Source: CAZGNZ01 sp964527215 (GTDB lineage Bacteria; Fidelibacterota; Marinisomatia; SCGC-AAA003-L08; JACNLC01). Taken from it: DNA of 64,000 nucleotides. The stretch lies in NCBI GenBank assembly GCA_964527215.1, contig CAZGNZ010000012.1:1-64000 (forward strand). The letters are read 5' to 3'. Below are positions 53,711-62,922 of the stretch, piece after piece (position 1 is the stretch's first letter; each line of letters starts with the position of its first letter). The position numbers and the translations under genes are program-made. Under the pieces are notes generated by a model, which saw only the letters and a program-made list of their open reading frames with translations, was not told the DNA's origin and ran no database searches.

Positions 53711-54385
53711 ATGACAAAATATAATCCCGTGGAAATTCACGACCAGACTGCCGCCGGGTACGATGAGCAGGTCAAGGAATACCACAGTTACGGACACGAG
53801 ATTCTTTTTGGTCTGTGTTTCGAATTCTGCAAAACGGATGGGCAGGTGCTTGATCTCGGTATTGGGACCGGACTCAGTTCGAAGTATTATCCAAAACTGG
53901 GAATGAACGTGACCGGTGTGGATGCCTCTGAAAGTATGCTGAAGGAATGCCGGAAAAAGGGGTTTGCGCACAGGCTGATTGTTCATGACATCGGAAACAG
54001 TCCGCTTCCTCTGGAAGACTCAGTATTCGACATGGTGATTGCCTGCGGTCTGTTTCATTTCTATAAAGATCTCCGCAGTGTATTTCAGGATGTGTCCCGG
54101 GTACTGGTTCCGAATGGGATATTTGGATTTACGCTGTCAACCCCGAGTTCGCTGGAAGTCGCTCCGAATGGGAATCCCGGATTCTGGGAAGTTCCCACCG
54201 TTTGGGGGGTTCCCATTACGAAGCACTCCGATGAGTATGCTTCAGATCTGTCAAAAGACTGTGGATTCGAGATGCTGAAAAAACAGAAGGTTCTCATTGA
54301 CGGCGGACCGGGGAGCCGGTCGGATCTGCTGTTTACTGTTTATGTATGCCGCTGTACAGGGAAAATCAGCAAAGCAAATGAATGA
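53711..54385 (+). CDS. Class I SAM-dependent methyltransferase
   Basis: A 224-residue methyltransferase. SAM-binding motif I is VLDLGIGTGLSSKYY (about residues 46-60), followed by acidic loop GVDASESMLKECRKKG and motif IV/V CGLFHFYKDLRSVFQDVSRVLVPNGIFGFT. Of the UbiE/small-molecule type; substrate unknown. It overlaps rsgA by 4 bp (ATGA), which is overlapped in turn by the nucleotidyltransferase gene, so the three are one operon. Confidence 0.88.
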   Translation: MTKYNPVEIHDQTAAGYDEQVKEYHSYGHEILFGLCFEFCKTDGQVLDLGIGTGLSSKYYPKLGMNVTGVDASESMLKECRKKGFAHRLIVHDIGNSPLPLEDSVFDMVIACGLFHFYKDLRSVFQDVSRVLVPNGIFGFTLSTPSSLEVAPNGNPGFWEVPTVWGVPITKHSDEYASDLSKDCGFEMLKKQKVLIDGGPGSRSDLLFTVYVCRCTGKISKANE

Positions 54386-55470
54386 TAGAAAATATGACGA
54401 AATATACATTAAACGAACTTGGATTTGGGACCCATCAGGAAAAATTCCGCCAGGAAAATGAACTGGGCGAAATGCCGCCGGGCAGGGTGACTGCCGTTCA
54501 TCGGGAACGATATTCCGTTTGGACTGAAGAGACCGAGCTGGAAGCAGAACTCATTGGACACTTGAGATTTGCATCCGAATCACCATCGGATCTGCCTGCT
54601 GTTGGAGACTGGGTGGTGGTGGATGTATTTGACGGTCACCGGGGACTGATTCACGGTGTATATCCTCGAAAGAACTCACTGGAAAGGCAGGCTGTTGGTA
54701 AATTCGGCGAAACCCAGATTATTGCCGCAAACATTGACACCGCCCTGATAGTACTTGCCGCTGACAGGGATTTCAGCATCAACCGGATCGAAAGATATCT
54801 TGCGGTGTGCCATTCCGCTGAGATATTTCCAGTCATTCTGCTGAGCAAAACGGATTTGCTTGATCATGATGAAACCATGCAGCTGACTGATATGATCGGT
54901 AGCAGAATACCGGGCATTCCATGCATCCCAATGAGCAATGAAACCTGCCTGGGCCTCGACCGCATCAGGGAATATCTGGCTCCCGGAAAGACCTGCTGTC
55001 TTCTGGGATCATCGGGTGTGGGCAAATCCACACTTCTGAACCGTCTTGCCGGCAGGCCGGTGATGGAAACCGCATCCATCAGTGTCAGCTCGGACCGGGG
55101 ACGGCATAAGACCACCCGCAGGGAGCTGATCATGCTTTCGGAAGGCGGGATGATTATCGATAATCCCGGTATGCGCGAAGTGGGACTGGCCGATGCGGAA
55201 AAGGGTCTGAGTGTCACATTTGATCCTGTGATGCAGCTGGCGGAAAACTGCCGTTTTTCAGACTGCACCCATCAGAATGAAGCTGGCTGCGCAGTGCTGG
55301 CGGCGGTTGAAAGCGGCGAACTGGATTCTGCCCTGTATGCACATTATGTAAAGCTGAGAAAAGAACAGGCGCACTTTGAATCCACCGTCTCAGAACGGCG
55401 CCGAAAAGACCGTCAGTTCGGTAAAATGGTAAAACAGATCAAGAAAGAAAAAATATTCAAGCGGATGTGA
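54382..55470 (+). CDS. rsgA: Ribosome small subunit-dependent GTPase A (RsgA)
   Basis: A 362-residue circularly permuted GTPase that helps late 30S assembly. OB-fold domain (residues about 30-95), permuted GTPase with LLSKTDLL (G4), LLGSSGVGKSTLLNRL (G1, about 208-222) and IDNPGMREVG (G3), and a C-terminal zinc finger (NCRFSDCTHQNEAGC). The basic C-terminus (RRRKDRQFGKMVKQIKKEK) is typical. The overlap with both neighbours links it to a methyltransferase and a nucleotidyltransferase, an uncommon setting. Confidence 0.95.
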   Translation: MIENMTKYTLNELGFGTHQEKFRQENELGEMPPGRVTAVHRERYSVWTEETELEAELIGHLRFASESPSDLPAVGDWVVVDVFDGHRGLIHGVYPRKNSLERQAVGKFGETQIIAANIDTALIVLAADRDFSINRIERYLAVCHSAEIFPVILLSKTDLLDHDETMQLTDMIGSRIPGIPCIPMSNETCLGLDRIREYLAPGKTCCLLGSSGVGKSTLLNRLAGRPVMETASISVSSDRGRHKTTRRELIMLSEGGMIIDNPGMREVGLADAEKGLSVTFDPVMQLAENCRFSDCTHQNEAGCAVLAAVESGELDSALYAHYVKLRKEQAHFESTVSERRRKDRQFGKMVKQIKKEKIFKRM

Positions 55471-56363
55471 GGAAGTTGCCGGACACTTCGAAATACCCCT
55501 TGTCAGTAATCCTGGATACCGCCAGGAATGATTCGCGTATTCGAGCCGTCCTTCTGAACGGATCCCGTGCCAATCCAAACTGTCCTGCAGACCCGTTTCA
55601 GGATTTCGATATTGTGTATTTTGTCCGCGAACCTGCTTTTTTTAAGAATAACCTGAACTGGATCAATCGCTTTGGTGAACTGATGATCCTGCAGATGCCG
55701 GAACCCGGATTCAATACCCCGGAACTGGATATGAACTCCTTTGTCTATCTCATGCAGTTCAAAAACGGCTTTCGCATCGATTTGACGGTCATTCCCGTAC
55801 ATCACCTGGATTTGGTTCGCTGGGACAGCCTCAGCGTGGTTCTGCTGGACAAAGACAGACTGCTGCCGGCATTACAGCCGCCGAATGAATCTGACTATTA
55901 TCCGAATCCTCCGACTGCCGAACAGTATTTTCACTGCTGCAATGAATTCTGGTGGCTCTGTCCAAGTATCGCCAAAGGACTTTGGCGCAGTGAAATTCTG
56001 TATGTAAAACATTTTCTGGATCATTTTCTCAGGAAACAGCTGGAAAAAATGCTGATCTGGAAAGTGGGAATTCAAACGGAGTTTGAGGTGAATCCGGGAA
56101 AATGCGGGAAATATCTGGACAAATATCTGACTGCTGACGAATGGAATCTGCTTCTGGAAACATGGTCATCCGCGGTCGTACCGGCGGTGTGGGATGCGCT
56201 GTTTGCTCAAATCTCGCTGTTTCGATCCAGTGCATTGTCAGTGGCGGATGAATTCGGATACTCGTACCCTGACGCTGAGGACCGGCGTGTTACGGCTCAT
56301 TTAAGGCATGTTCGCGGTTTGCCGTCCGATGCAGGCAGAATATATCCAAACGAGGGCAGATAG
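55467..56363 (+). CDS. Aminoglycoside 6-adenylyltransferase-like nucleotidyltransferase
   Basis: A 298-residue protein of the AadK/ANT(6) type. The nucleotidyltransferase core is complete: VLLNGSRANPNCPADPFQDFDIVYFV (about 28-53), with the DxD metal-binding pair, followed by FRIDLTVIPV. The C-terminal helical domain WLCPSIAKGLWRSEILYVKH also fits the family. Starts at GTG overlapping the rsgA stop (GTGA). Chromosomal homologues exist in many environmental bacteria, and activity on streptomycin is not implied. Close in size to AadK. Confidence 0.85.
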   Translation: MRKLPDTSKYPLSVILDTARNDSRIRAVLLNGSRANPNCPADPFQDFDIVYFVREPAFFKNNLNWINRFGELMILQMPEPGFNTPELDMNSFVYLMQFKNGFRIDLTVIPVHHLDLVRWDSLSVVLLDKDRLLPALQPPNESDYYPNPPTAEQYFHCCNEFWWLCPSIAKGLWRSEILYVKHFLDHFLRKQLEKMLIWKVGIQTEFEVNPGKCGKYLDKYLTADEWNLLLETWSSAVVPAVWDALFAQISLFRSSALSVADEFGYSYPDAEDRRVTAHLRHVRGLPSDAGRIYPNEGR

Positions 56364-56644
56364 CGGCTGGTTCAAAAGATCCGGGAAATATGCGGGAGAC
56401 CGTACCGGCCAGCGTCCGTCCGGGTGCTGATCTGGTTTCAGCAGAGCCGTTTTTGCGGCAGTTTCAGCAGTATCATACGAATGCCGAAAGATATTCTGCA
56501 GGCAGGATGCGGGTGATAAAATTTTTACAAAACCCCTTCCACGGCAGAGTCTGTGGATTCAGGGGAATCAGCGAGAAGGTCATATTCAGAGGTCTGGCTG
56601 TGGAACGGCAGACGGACTGCTGAATCACGTAATTCTGAGAAATA

Positions 56645-57595
56645 ATGATAGATTCTGATATTATGCAGTGGCTGCTTGAGAGTGATCCGGCGATCCAGTA
56701 CCAGACGCGCCGGGATCTCCTGGAGGATGATAACCCGAAGATTCGAAAGCGGATTGAAAAACTGGGATGGGGCAGTCAGATTCTCTCAAAGCGGCGAGCC
56801 GACGGCCACTGGGGAAATGGTTTTTCCCAGCCAAAGTGGATTTCGTCCCATTATACGCTGCTGGATTTGAAAAACCTCAGTATCAATCCGGAGCTGGCGG
56901 CTGCCAGGGAATGCATTCGCATGATCCTGGAGACGGAAAAGGGAAGGGACGGCGGTCTCAATCCCAGCCGCGATCTTCGATTCAGCGATGTCTGCATCAA
57001 TGGGATGTTTCTGAACTACGCGTCTTATTTCGGAGCGGATCAGAACGAACTGAAAAGTATTATTGACTTCATTCTTTCCCAGAAAATGAATGACGGCGGC
57101 TTTAACTGCGAAGTGAAAGAAACCGGCGCCCGTCACAGCTCAATGCACTCTACCATTTCTGTGCTGGAAGGTATTCTGGAATACAAGCGGATGTGGTATT
57201 CATACCGATTGTCCGAACTGGAAGAAGCGGCCTTTGATGGTCATGAATTTCTGCTTCGGCACCAGCTGTTTTTATCTGATCAGCCAGATGATCCCATCAG
57301 GAAAGAGTTCATGAACTTTGCGTATCCGTGCCGCTGGAAGTATGATATTCTCAGGGCTCTGGACTATTTTCAGGATGCAGGGCAGCTATGGGATGTTCGA
57401 TTGAGACCGGCATTGGACGCGCTGCTGACGAAACGAAACAGGGACGGGACTTGGAATACCCCGGCACCGTATCCGGGTCTGGTTCATTTTGAGATGGAAT
57501 ATGCAGACATGCCGGGACGCTGGAATACCCTCAGGGCATTGAGGGTGCAGAAATATTTCAGCGAAAAAAAATCATCTGAACGAAAACGGATTTGA
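56645..57595 (+). CDS. Alpha-toroid (prenyltransferase/squalene-oxidase repeat) protein
   Basis: A 316-residue soluble protein starting WLLESDPAIQYQTRRDLL. Repeats include RADGHWGNGFSQPKWISSHYTLLDL, QKMNDGGFNCEV and KRNRDGTWNTPAPYPG, matching the QW-type (GxW/GGF) alpha-alpha toroid repeats. No cyclase DXDD or protein-prenyltransferase zinc ligands are seen, so it is likely a structural or binding relative. It resembles the protein at 956-2011 in type but not closely in sequence. It follows a 281-bp gap without a gene. Confidence 0.75.
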   Translation: MIDSDIMQWLLESDPAIQYQTRRDLLEDDNPKIRKRIEKLGWGSQILSKRRADGHWGNGFSQPKWISSHYTLLDLKNLSINPELAAARECIRMILETEKGRDGGLNPSRDLRFSDVCINGMFLNYASYFGADQNELKSIIDFILSQKMNDGGFNCEVKETGARHSSMHSTISVLEGILEYKRMWYSYRLSELEEAAFDGHEFLLRHQLFLSDQPDDPIRKEFMNFAYPCRWKYDILRALDYFQDAGQLWDVRLRPALDALLTKRNRDGTWNTPAPYPGLVHFEMEYADMPGRWNTLRALRVQKYFSEKKSSERKRI

Positions 57596-57716
57596 AAACT
57601 GCGCATTGAAGATGTCCGCAAAATCATCAGCTGATGGCCAAACCTCACACAGGAATGGGAACGACCATTTTGAAAGACAGCGTTTCGAAATTCAGTAATC
57701 TTGCCCTGACACCGTC

Positions 57717-58005
57717 CATGGACTGAAACCGCTGGAAAACGATGACTGTGCGGTCTGTATCCTGAACCGGAATAACCGGGAACAAACCTTGGAAATATAC
57801 TGGCCGCGCTATGTAGATACTGACGGATTATCCAACCGGGAGTTTAATCCGGGTAGGCGGGAGTATCATATACCATCCGCTTTGAAATTCCCCTTTCCCC
57901 GGCAGCACAATCCACCCTGTTAAACTGAACCTCACAGGTCATGAGGCGGTACTACTGAGGCTGATCCGGATGGTCAAGCAGTCACTGCAGCAAGGCGCAG
58001 ACTGA
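57717..58005 (+). pseudogene. Decayed C-terminus of a GH27-like alpha-galactosidase
   Basis: In one frame from 57717: HGLKPLENDDCAVCILNRNN ... LEIYWPRYVDTDG, ended by TAA at 57921. In the next frame from 57925: LNLTGHEAVLLRLIR, ended by TGA at 58003. This pattern (KPL..D..AV.ILNR, then HEAVLLRL) matches the C-terminal beta-sandwich of GH27 alpha-galactosidases, broken by a frameshift and lacking the catalytic barrel. No start or RBS is visible. The rest of 57596-58330 has no gene. Confidence 0.4.
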
Positions 58006-58330
58006 TTGAGAAAATATCAAGTGATTCCTATGCGTGTATTATACTAAATTACCGTGGTGCCGTAAAGTGATTCCCTGAGCATGGCAGACAGATCCCAACC
58101 CATATAATTCTCCGAACTTTACATCTTGAAATTTCAACCGGTCCTCAATACCGGCCCGGTGATTCACATCATGAGACTATTCTGGTGCTTTCCTTTACAA
58201 AAACAGATTGATCAATGATCAAATTATTCACGGTTTGGCGGACTCATCCGGTTTTCAGTTTCACTGACTCAATTCGCCGACGGTGCCGATATTATAAATT
58301 TCCTTTAACCAAAGTATGCAGAGGGTGCAC

Positions 58331-59722
58331 ATGATGAAATGCTTAACACCAATAGTGCTGATTCTCGGAATCTTGATTGCCGGAGATTTGCCCATGAACA
58401 ACATGGAATACTCCAGGCTGACCACCCGGGATCAGTTTGTCGTCATCGGCTGGAATGATTTAGGGATGCACTGCGCAAATCAGAATTTTGCCAATCTGGC
58501 GGTTCTGCCACCGTACAATACGGTCCGGGCACAGGTGGTTCTCAAACCCGAGTCGGGATTTCCTCAAATCATTACAGAGGATATTCGACTTAATTATTCC
58601 ATCCCGGGAAATACATTTTCTGTGGGAAAAACCAATTTCTGGGAATATGCACAGGATCTGTTCGGACTGCCTGAACCGCTGCCGGATGATATCGGATTAA
58701 CCGGTCTTGGCTTATCCGGAGAAATGAGTGTGCACGATGGGTATTTTGAAGCTTCTGGAATCCCGGTCACACCGTTTACGGATGATGATCTTGTGAATGA
58801 AGCTCCCTATCAGCTGATCCATCTTGTAGCGGAAAGAATCAGCACTGGTGAAATATTGGCGGAGACGGATGTCACCATTCCCGTCAGCAATGAAATCGGA
58901 TGCGTACAAGGAGGCTGCCATTCATCAGAAACAGGTATTCTGTGGTCCCATGAAAATGAAGACGGTTATAATCCGGCTGATACACCCATTCTGTGTGCTG
59001 AATGCCATGCATCCAATGCTCTTGGAACCACGGGAGATCCGGAAGCGCGTTTCCTGTCCTATCGGATTCACGAGGAGCACAAGGAAGATGCCGGTCCGCT
59101 GTACAGCATCCAGACCTGCTATAAATGTCATCCGGGACCGGATACCCAATGTTTCCGTGGCGTAATGGCTGATGGAATCGACAATCCTATGATCTGTCAG
59201 GACTGTCATGGAACCATGTACACAATTTATCAATCCATCAATGCCGGTCGTGAACCCTGGCTGGACGAACCGGCATGCGGCGCTGCGGAGTGTCATGGTG
59301 CAGAGTACGCTGAGCAGCCCAACACTTTGTTCAGAGAAAGTACCGGCCATGGAGGACTGTACTGCTCCGCATGTCACGGCAGTCCTCATGCGATTTACCC
59401 TTCGAGGGAAGACAATGACAATGTTCAAAATGTTTCACTGCAGGGACATGCAGGAACTTTGGGCACATGCACTGTCTGTCACACATCCATCCCCGGCGCA
59501 CCGGGTCCGCATGGGTATATTCCGGATCCCATGAGCTTTCCAGGTGATGTCAATACGGACGGCAGTCTGGATGTCACGGATATTGTGCTGATGGTCGGGT
59601 TTATTTTAGGTACCCAGAATCCCAGTCCGGAGATATTCAGCATTGCGGATGTGAATCAGGACGGCAGTCTGGATGTACTGGATATTATTCAGGTGGTTCA
59701 GATGATCATCGGGGATCAATAA
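58331..59722 (+). CDS. Multiheme c-type cytochrome with C-terminal dockerin-like domain
   Basis: A 463-residue exported protein (ATG 58331 with AGAGGGTG upstream; an ATG at 58316 is also possible). Five CXXCH motifs (CAECH, CYKCH, CQDCH, CSACH, CTVCH) and two CX4CH motifs (CVQGGCH, CGAAECH) give up to seven haem sites between about residues 195 and 390. The last 60 residues form two dockerin EF-hand loops (GDVNTDGSLDVTDIV and ADVNQDGSLDVLDII). Signal peptide at the N-terminus. It could carry electrons at the cell surface; no T9SS sorting domain is present. Confidence 0.85.
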   Translation: MMKCLTPIVLILGILIAGDLPMNNMEYSRLTTRDQFVVIGWNDLGMHCANQNFANLAVLPPYNTVRAQVVLKPESGFPQIITEDIRLNYSIPGNTFSVGKTNFWEYAQDLFGLPEPLPDDIGLTGLGLSGEMSVHDGYFEASGIPVTPFTDDDLVNEAPYQLIHLVAERISTGEILAETDVTIPVSNEIGCVQGGCHSSETGILWSHENEDGYNPADTPILCAECHASNALGTTGDPEARFLSYRIHEEHKEDAGPLYSIQTCYKCHPGPDTQCFRGVMADGIDNPMICQDCHGTMYTIYQSINAGREPWLDEPACGAAECHGAEYAEQPNTLFRESTGHGGLYCSACHGSPHAIYPSREDNDNVQNVSLQGHAGTLGTCTVCHTSIPGAPGPHGYIPDPMSFPGDVNTDGSLDVTDIVLMVGFILGTQNPSPEIFSIADVNQDGSLDVLDIIQVVQMIIGDQ

Positions 59723-59727
59723 TCGTT

Positions 59728-60012
59728 ATAGTCCGGATATTTCATGAGACTTCGTGATGAGATGATGAAAATGTAATGATGCGGAAAAAGCAAAAATTCA
59801 ACACATTTAAGTGCTGACAATCAATGAAGCTTTTTCCGTTAAAGCACCCATGGGTTCTCAATGAATTTCCCCGCCCGTCAGCTGACGGGACGGGGTATCA
59901 TTAGTGATATAATCATTTTTCATTTCGCCGCCACGCCAAATGGCAGATTTTCAACAAGCGGCGGAAAATGCGAAGCATTTTACGCATAGATATTCTCATG
60001 AAATATTCGGGA
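59728..60012. mobile_element. MITE-like element, copy 2, carrying an inserted palindromic repeat
   Basis: The left end TATAGTCCGGATATTTCATGAGA (59728-59750) and right end TCTCATGAAATATTCGGG (59994-60011) are inverted repeats of each other with two mismatches. The left inner part, CTTCGTGATGAGATGATGAAAATG (59750-59773), is the inverse of the right inner part of the element at 620-796. The inner 59858-59971 is palindromic repeat copy C, so this copy is about 100 bp longer than copy 1. No ORF of its own. Confidence 0.75.
59858..59971 (-). repeat. Palindromic dispersed repeat, copy C (nested)
   Basis: Inverted relative to copies A and B. It includes the perfect palindrome CCCGTCAGCTGACGGG, the block TTAGTGATATAATCATTTTT (almost identical to copy A), and the CGCCGCTTGTTGAAAATC part. 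It lies inside the second MITE-like element. The first 100 bp of the A/B form are missing. Confidence 0.85.
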
Positions 60013-60041
60013 CAGGGTGTAAAAAAAGTGAGGAGGGAATT

Positions 60042-60587
60042 ATGAAAATACTCAAAATAATAGGGATTTCTTTGGCCGGCCTGGCAGGTGTTGTCCTGAT
60101 TGGCGGTTTGTTTGTTCCTGGACAGTATAGCGCTGAACGGCAGGTTGTTGTCAATCGGCCTGTTTCGGAGGTTTTTGACTATGTCAAATATCTTAAGAAT
60201 CAGGACCTGTGGAGTGTCTGGATGCAGATGGATCCGGAAATGGAAAAAAGCTATACCGGCACGGATGGAACCGTCGGATTTATCTCGGCCTGGGAAAGCC
60301 AGAACAAGGATGTGGGTAAAGGCGAGCAGGAAATTGTTGCAATCACCGAAGGAGAGCGGATAGACTATGAACTTCGGTTTCTGGAGCCGATTGAATCCAC
60401 CGATGATGCCTTTTTGATCACGCATGCGCTGACAAATTCCAGTACTGAAATTGTCTGGGGGATCGAAGGAAAATTATCCTATCCGATGAATTTGCTGATG
60501 CTGTTTATGAACATCGATGAAATGCTCGCTGAAGATTTGTCTGAAGGTTTGTCGAATCTGAAAACAATCCTCGAGACCGCCCGTTAA
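60042..60587 (+). CDS. SRPBCC (START-like) family protein with N-terminal membrane anchor
   Basis: A 181-residue protein starting at ATG 60042 with AGGAGG 8 bases upstream. Residues about 4-25 are a transmembrane anchor (KIIGISLAGLAGVVLIGGLF), followed by the SRPBCC/polyketide_cyc2 fold (VNRPVSEVFDYVKYLKNQDLWSVWMQMD ... ITHALTNSSTEIVWGIEG). Such domains bind hydrophobic ligands; the ligand here is unknown. The frame extends upstream into the repeat element, which is probably not coding. The element sits directly before the RBS and may influence its expression. Confidence 0.82.
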   Translation: MKILKIIGISLAGLAGVVLIGGLFVPGQYSAERQVVVNRPVSEVFDYVKYLKNQDLWSVWMQMDPEMEKSYTGTDGTVGFISAWESQNKDVGKGEQEIVAITEGERIDYELRFLEPIESTDDAFLITHALTNSSTEIVWGIEGKLSYPMNLLMLFMNIDEMLAEDLSEGLSNLKTILETAR

Positions 60588-60808
60588 CCGGGTGGAATGG
60601 TGAGAGTGATGCGGCGTTCCTTTGCCACCTCAGCCTGAACGGCATCCGTGCCAACCGCAGATTATATTTCAGCAGGATGTCAATCCGCAATCCGTTGTAA
60701 ATTAACATGCTGCCTGCATTCGGAACAAAATAGGATTCCTGTATCCCAACATGCTTGGCAGCAAAGATTTAAGATATAGAAAAAAACGAATTTATATCAG
60801 GAAACCCT

Positions 60809-61996
60809 GTGAGTCGATTACATATCTTCTTCCAGTTTAGACATATTCTTGGCCCGATTATCCTTTTTTGCATATGCCCGGCGCAGAATCCGTTACAGAT
60901 TACGGACAATGACTTTGTGAATTACATGCCGTCCCTGATTCAAACGCAGACCGGCCGGTTCATGATTGTGTACGAGCAGTTGGACAGCGGATTCGGCAGC
61001 GGGGATCTGCTGGTAACCATATCCTCGGACGGGATACTCTGGAGCGAACCGGAACCGATTGTTTCGGGGCCTGGAAACGATCGTCATCCGTCACTCATTC
61101 AGCTGAATGACGGCTCATTTCAGGTATATTATCTGTCGGATATAAGCGGCGGCTACCGCATCAGAATGGCCTGGTCGGAAAACGGTACTGATTGGATGGA
61201 TGCAGGGGATGTGGATCTTGGCTGGCCGCAGTCCACCCAGACAATCAATCCCACCGTAATATTGGAAAGTGACGGCTCCTTGACCATGAGTTACGACATC
61301 CTCTACGGCGGCGGATATGTGTCCCATTCCGCAGACGGGGCTAGCTGGTCGGAGGACCATACCTGGGTCAGCAGCGGTGCACTGAATCGAATCATGCGGC
61401 ATCAGAACGGAACCTATCTGCTCAGTTATCAGCAGCAGACGGGCAGTCAGTACTATCAAATAGACCTGTTTACACGCACTTCCCAGAATCTGACAGACTG
61501 GACGCCGGAAAATCAGGTAACATCCAATTTGAATTCCCATGATTCGTTTCCCATTCAGCTTGCCGACGGAGAATACGGATTGTTTTATGCCCGGTCGGAC
61601 AATAATGCACCCTACGACCTGGTACGGTTGGCTTCTGACGACGGCCTGAACTGGGATGACCAGGAGTATCTTTTTCCCGATCCCGGATGGGACACCCAAC
61701 CTCATCCTATCCTCACTGCGGACGGTGATATCGCCCTGGCCTGGGCCAGAGGTCCCTCTCAAAATACCACGGAAGTGTTCTTTGTGCTGATCCCCGGAAC
61801 CGGCAGCGATTGTGACGAGACGCCCGGTGATGTCAACGCAGACGGGATCATCAATGTGCTGGACATCATTTCCATTATAAATTTTATATTAGGGTTATCT
61901 GATCCCACGGAATGCCAGTTTTCGGCAGCGGATATGAATGGGGATCAAACACTGGATATTCTGGATATTATATTGATAGTAAACGTGATAATATAA
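60809..61996 (+). CDS. Secreted BNR/sialidase-like propeller with dockerin-like domain
   Basis: A 395-residue exported protein from GTG 60809 (AGGAAA upstream; signal peptide FRHILGPIILFCICPAQ). Repeated blades such as VTISSDGILWSEPEPI, MAWSENGTDWMDAGD and VRLASDDGLNWDDQEYL are Asp-box (SxDxGxxW-like) motifs of sialidase/BNR propellers. The last 60 residues are a dockerin-like pair (GDVNADGIINVLDII, ADMNGDQTLDILDII). No clear arginine triad of a true sialidase was verified, so it may bind or cleave glycans. Surface-exposed by inference. Confidence 0.75.
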   Translation: MSRLHIFFQFRHILGPIILFCICPAQNPLQITDNDFVNYMPSLIQTQTGRFMIVYEQLDSGFGSGDLLVTISSDGILWSEPEPIVSGPGNDRHPSLIQLNDGSFQVYYLSDISGGYRIRMAWSENGTDWMDAGDVDLGWPQSTQTINPTVILESDGSLTMSYDILYGGGYVSHSADGASWSEDHTWVSSGALNRIMRHQNGTYLLSYQQQTGSQYYQIDLFTRTSQNLTDWTPENQVTSNLNSHDSFPIQLADGEYGLFYARSDNNAPYDLVRLASDDGLNWDDQEYLFPDPGWDTQPHPILTADGDIALAWARGPSQNTTEVFFVLIPGTGSDCDETPGDVNADGIINVLDIISIINFILGLSDPTECQFSAADMNGDQTLDILDIILIVNVII

Positions 61997-62058
61997 TTTT
62001 TGTAGTGAATTGGATACTTGGTTAATTGCAATAAGACAGTCATATAAAGGAAAATCAA

Positions 62059-62778
62059 ATGAAATCATTTTTTATTGTCGGACTCATAATCATTCTGTCA
62101 GGCTGTGCCGTAATGGATACATCTGTTCTGGAAACCGCAGAGACTCTTGAGAAGGGGCATTTTGAGTTCAGCGTTGATACGGGAACCGGAATCGACCTGG
62201 CGGATGCCGTAGCGGTTTCATCAGATGATGACCACTTTTTGGATGCCGAAGAGCTGATTCCCGCCCCGGTGATGGGATTGAATCTGGGGCTGGGTCTGGC
62301 AGATGATCTGCAGGCCAACTTCAAGACCTGGGCATCCGTTGCCGGCGGCGGCGGAAGGTTCAGCTTGAAGAACCGCCTGACAAAACCATCGGATTCAACA
62401 TTCGTCTGGGCCGTGATGCCGGGGTTGAATTACCTGCGTTCTGATATCGATATGAATGACGGATACCTGGATTATGAATGTGATATTGAGGTAATCGGGT
62501 TTGAAATCCCGCTGCTGTACAGCCGCAGACTGTATTCGCATCTGGATTATTTCGGTGCATTTCGATACGGCTACGACAATATCCAGATAAACTCTATTGA
62601 CGGAGAGGATATTGAGGGTGAGTATGAACTCCATCGTTTTGGACTGTATCAGGGACTTGGGGTCCGGTTCGGCTGGCTCATATTCAGATCTGAAATTGGA
62701 TTTGATACGGTGATGAATGAAGACAGTGAGTGGGGCTTCGTCCCGACGGTCAATATGAGGGTCGGGTTGGGCGGCTAG
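62059..62778 (+). CDS. Lipoprotein with outer-membrane beta-barrel-like body
   Basis: A 239-residue lipoprotein: MKSFFIVGLIIILSGC is the signal and lipobox (Cys16). The rest alternates in barrel-like segments (GLNLGLGLADDLQANFKTWASV, IPLLYSRRLYSHLDYFGAFRYGYDNIQ, GLYQGLGVRFGWLIFRSEIGFD), typical of small outer-membrane proteins. No recognised family. RBS AAGGAAA precedes the ATG. Function unknown. Confidence 0.65.
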   Translation: MKSFFIVGLIIILSGCAVMDTSVLETAETLEKGHFEFSVDTGTGIDLADAVAVSSDDDHFLDAEELIPAPVMGLNLGLGLADDLQANFKTWASVAGGGGRFSLKNRLTKPSDSTFVWAVMPGLNYLRSDIDMNDGYLDYECDIEVIGFEIPLLYSRRLYSHLDYFGAFRYGYDNIQINSIDGEDIEGEYELHRFGLYQGLGVRFGWLIFRSEIGFDTVMNEDSEWGFVPTVNMRVGLGG

Positions 62779-62922
62779 ATATTTTGGATGAAGATCACCC
62801 CGTGTTCCAGATTTATTATCCTGAAAGAAATTTCACCTGACTTGCGCCGCGGCCGAATGACAGGTTGAAAATTTTCATTGAAAATTCCTGACGGGCATGT
62901 CCCGGGAAACTTTGGAGGAAAC

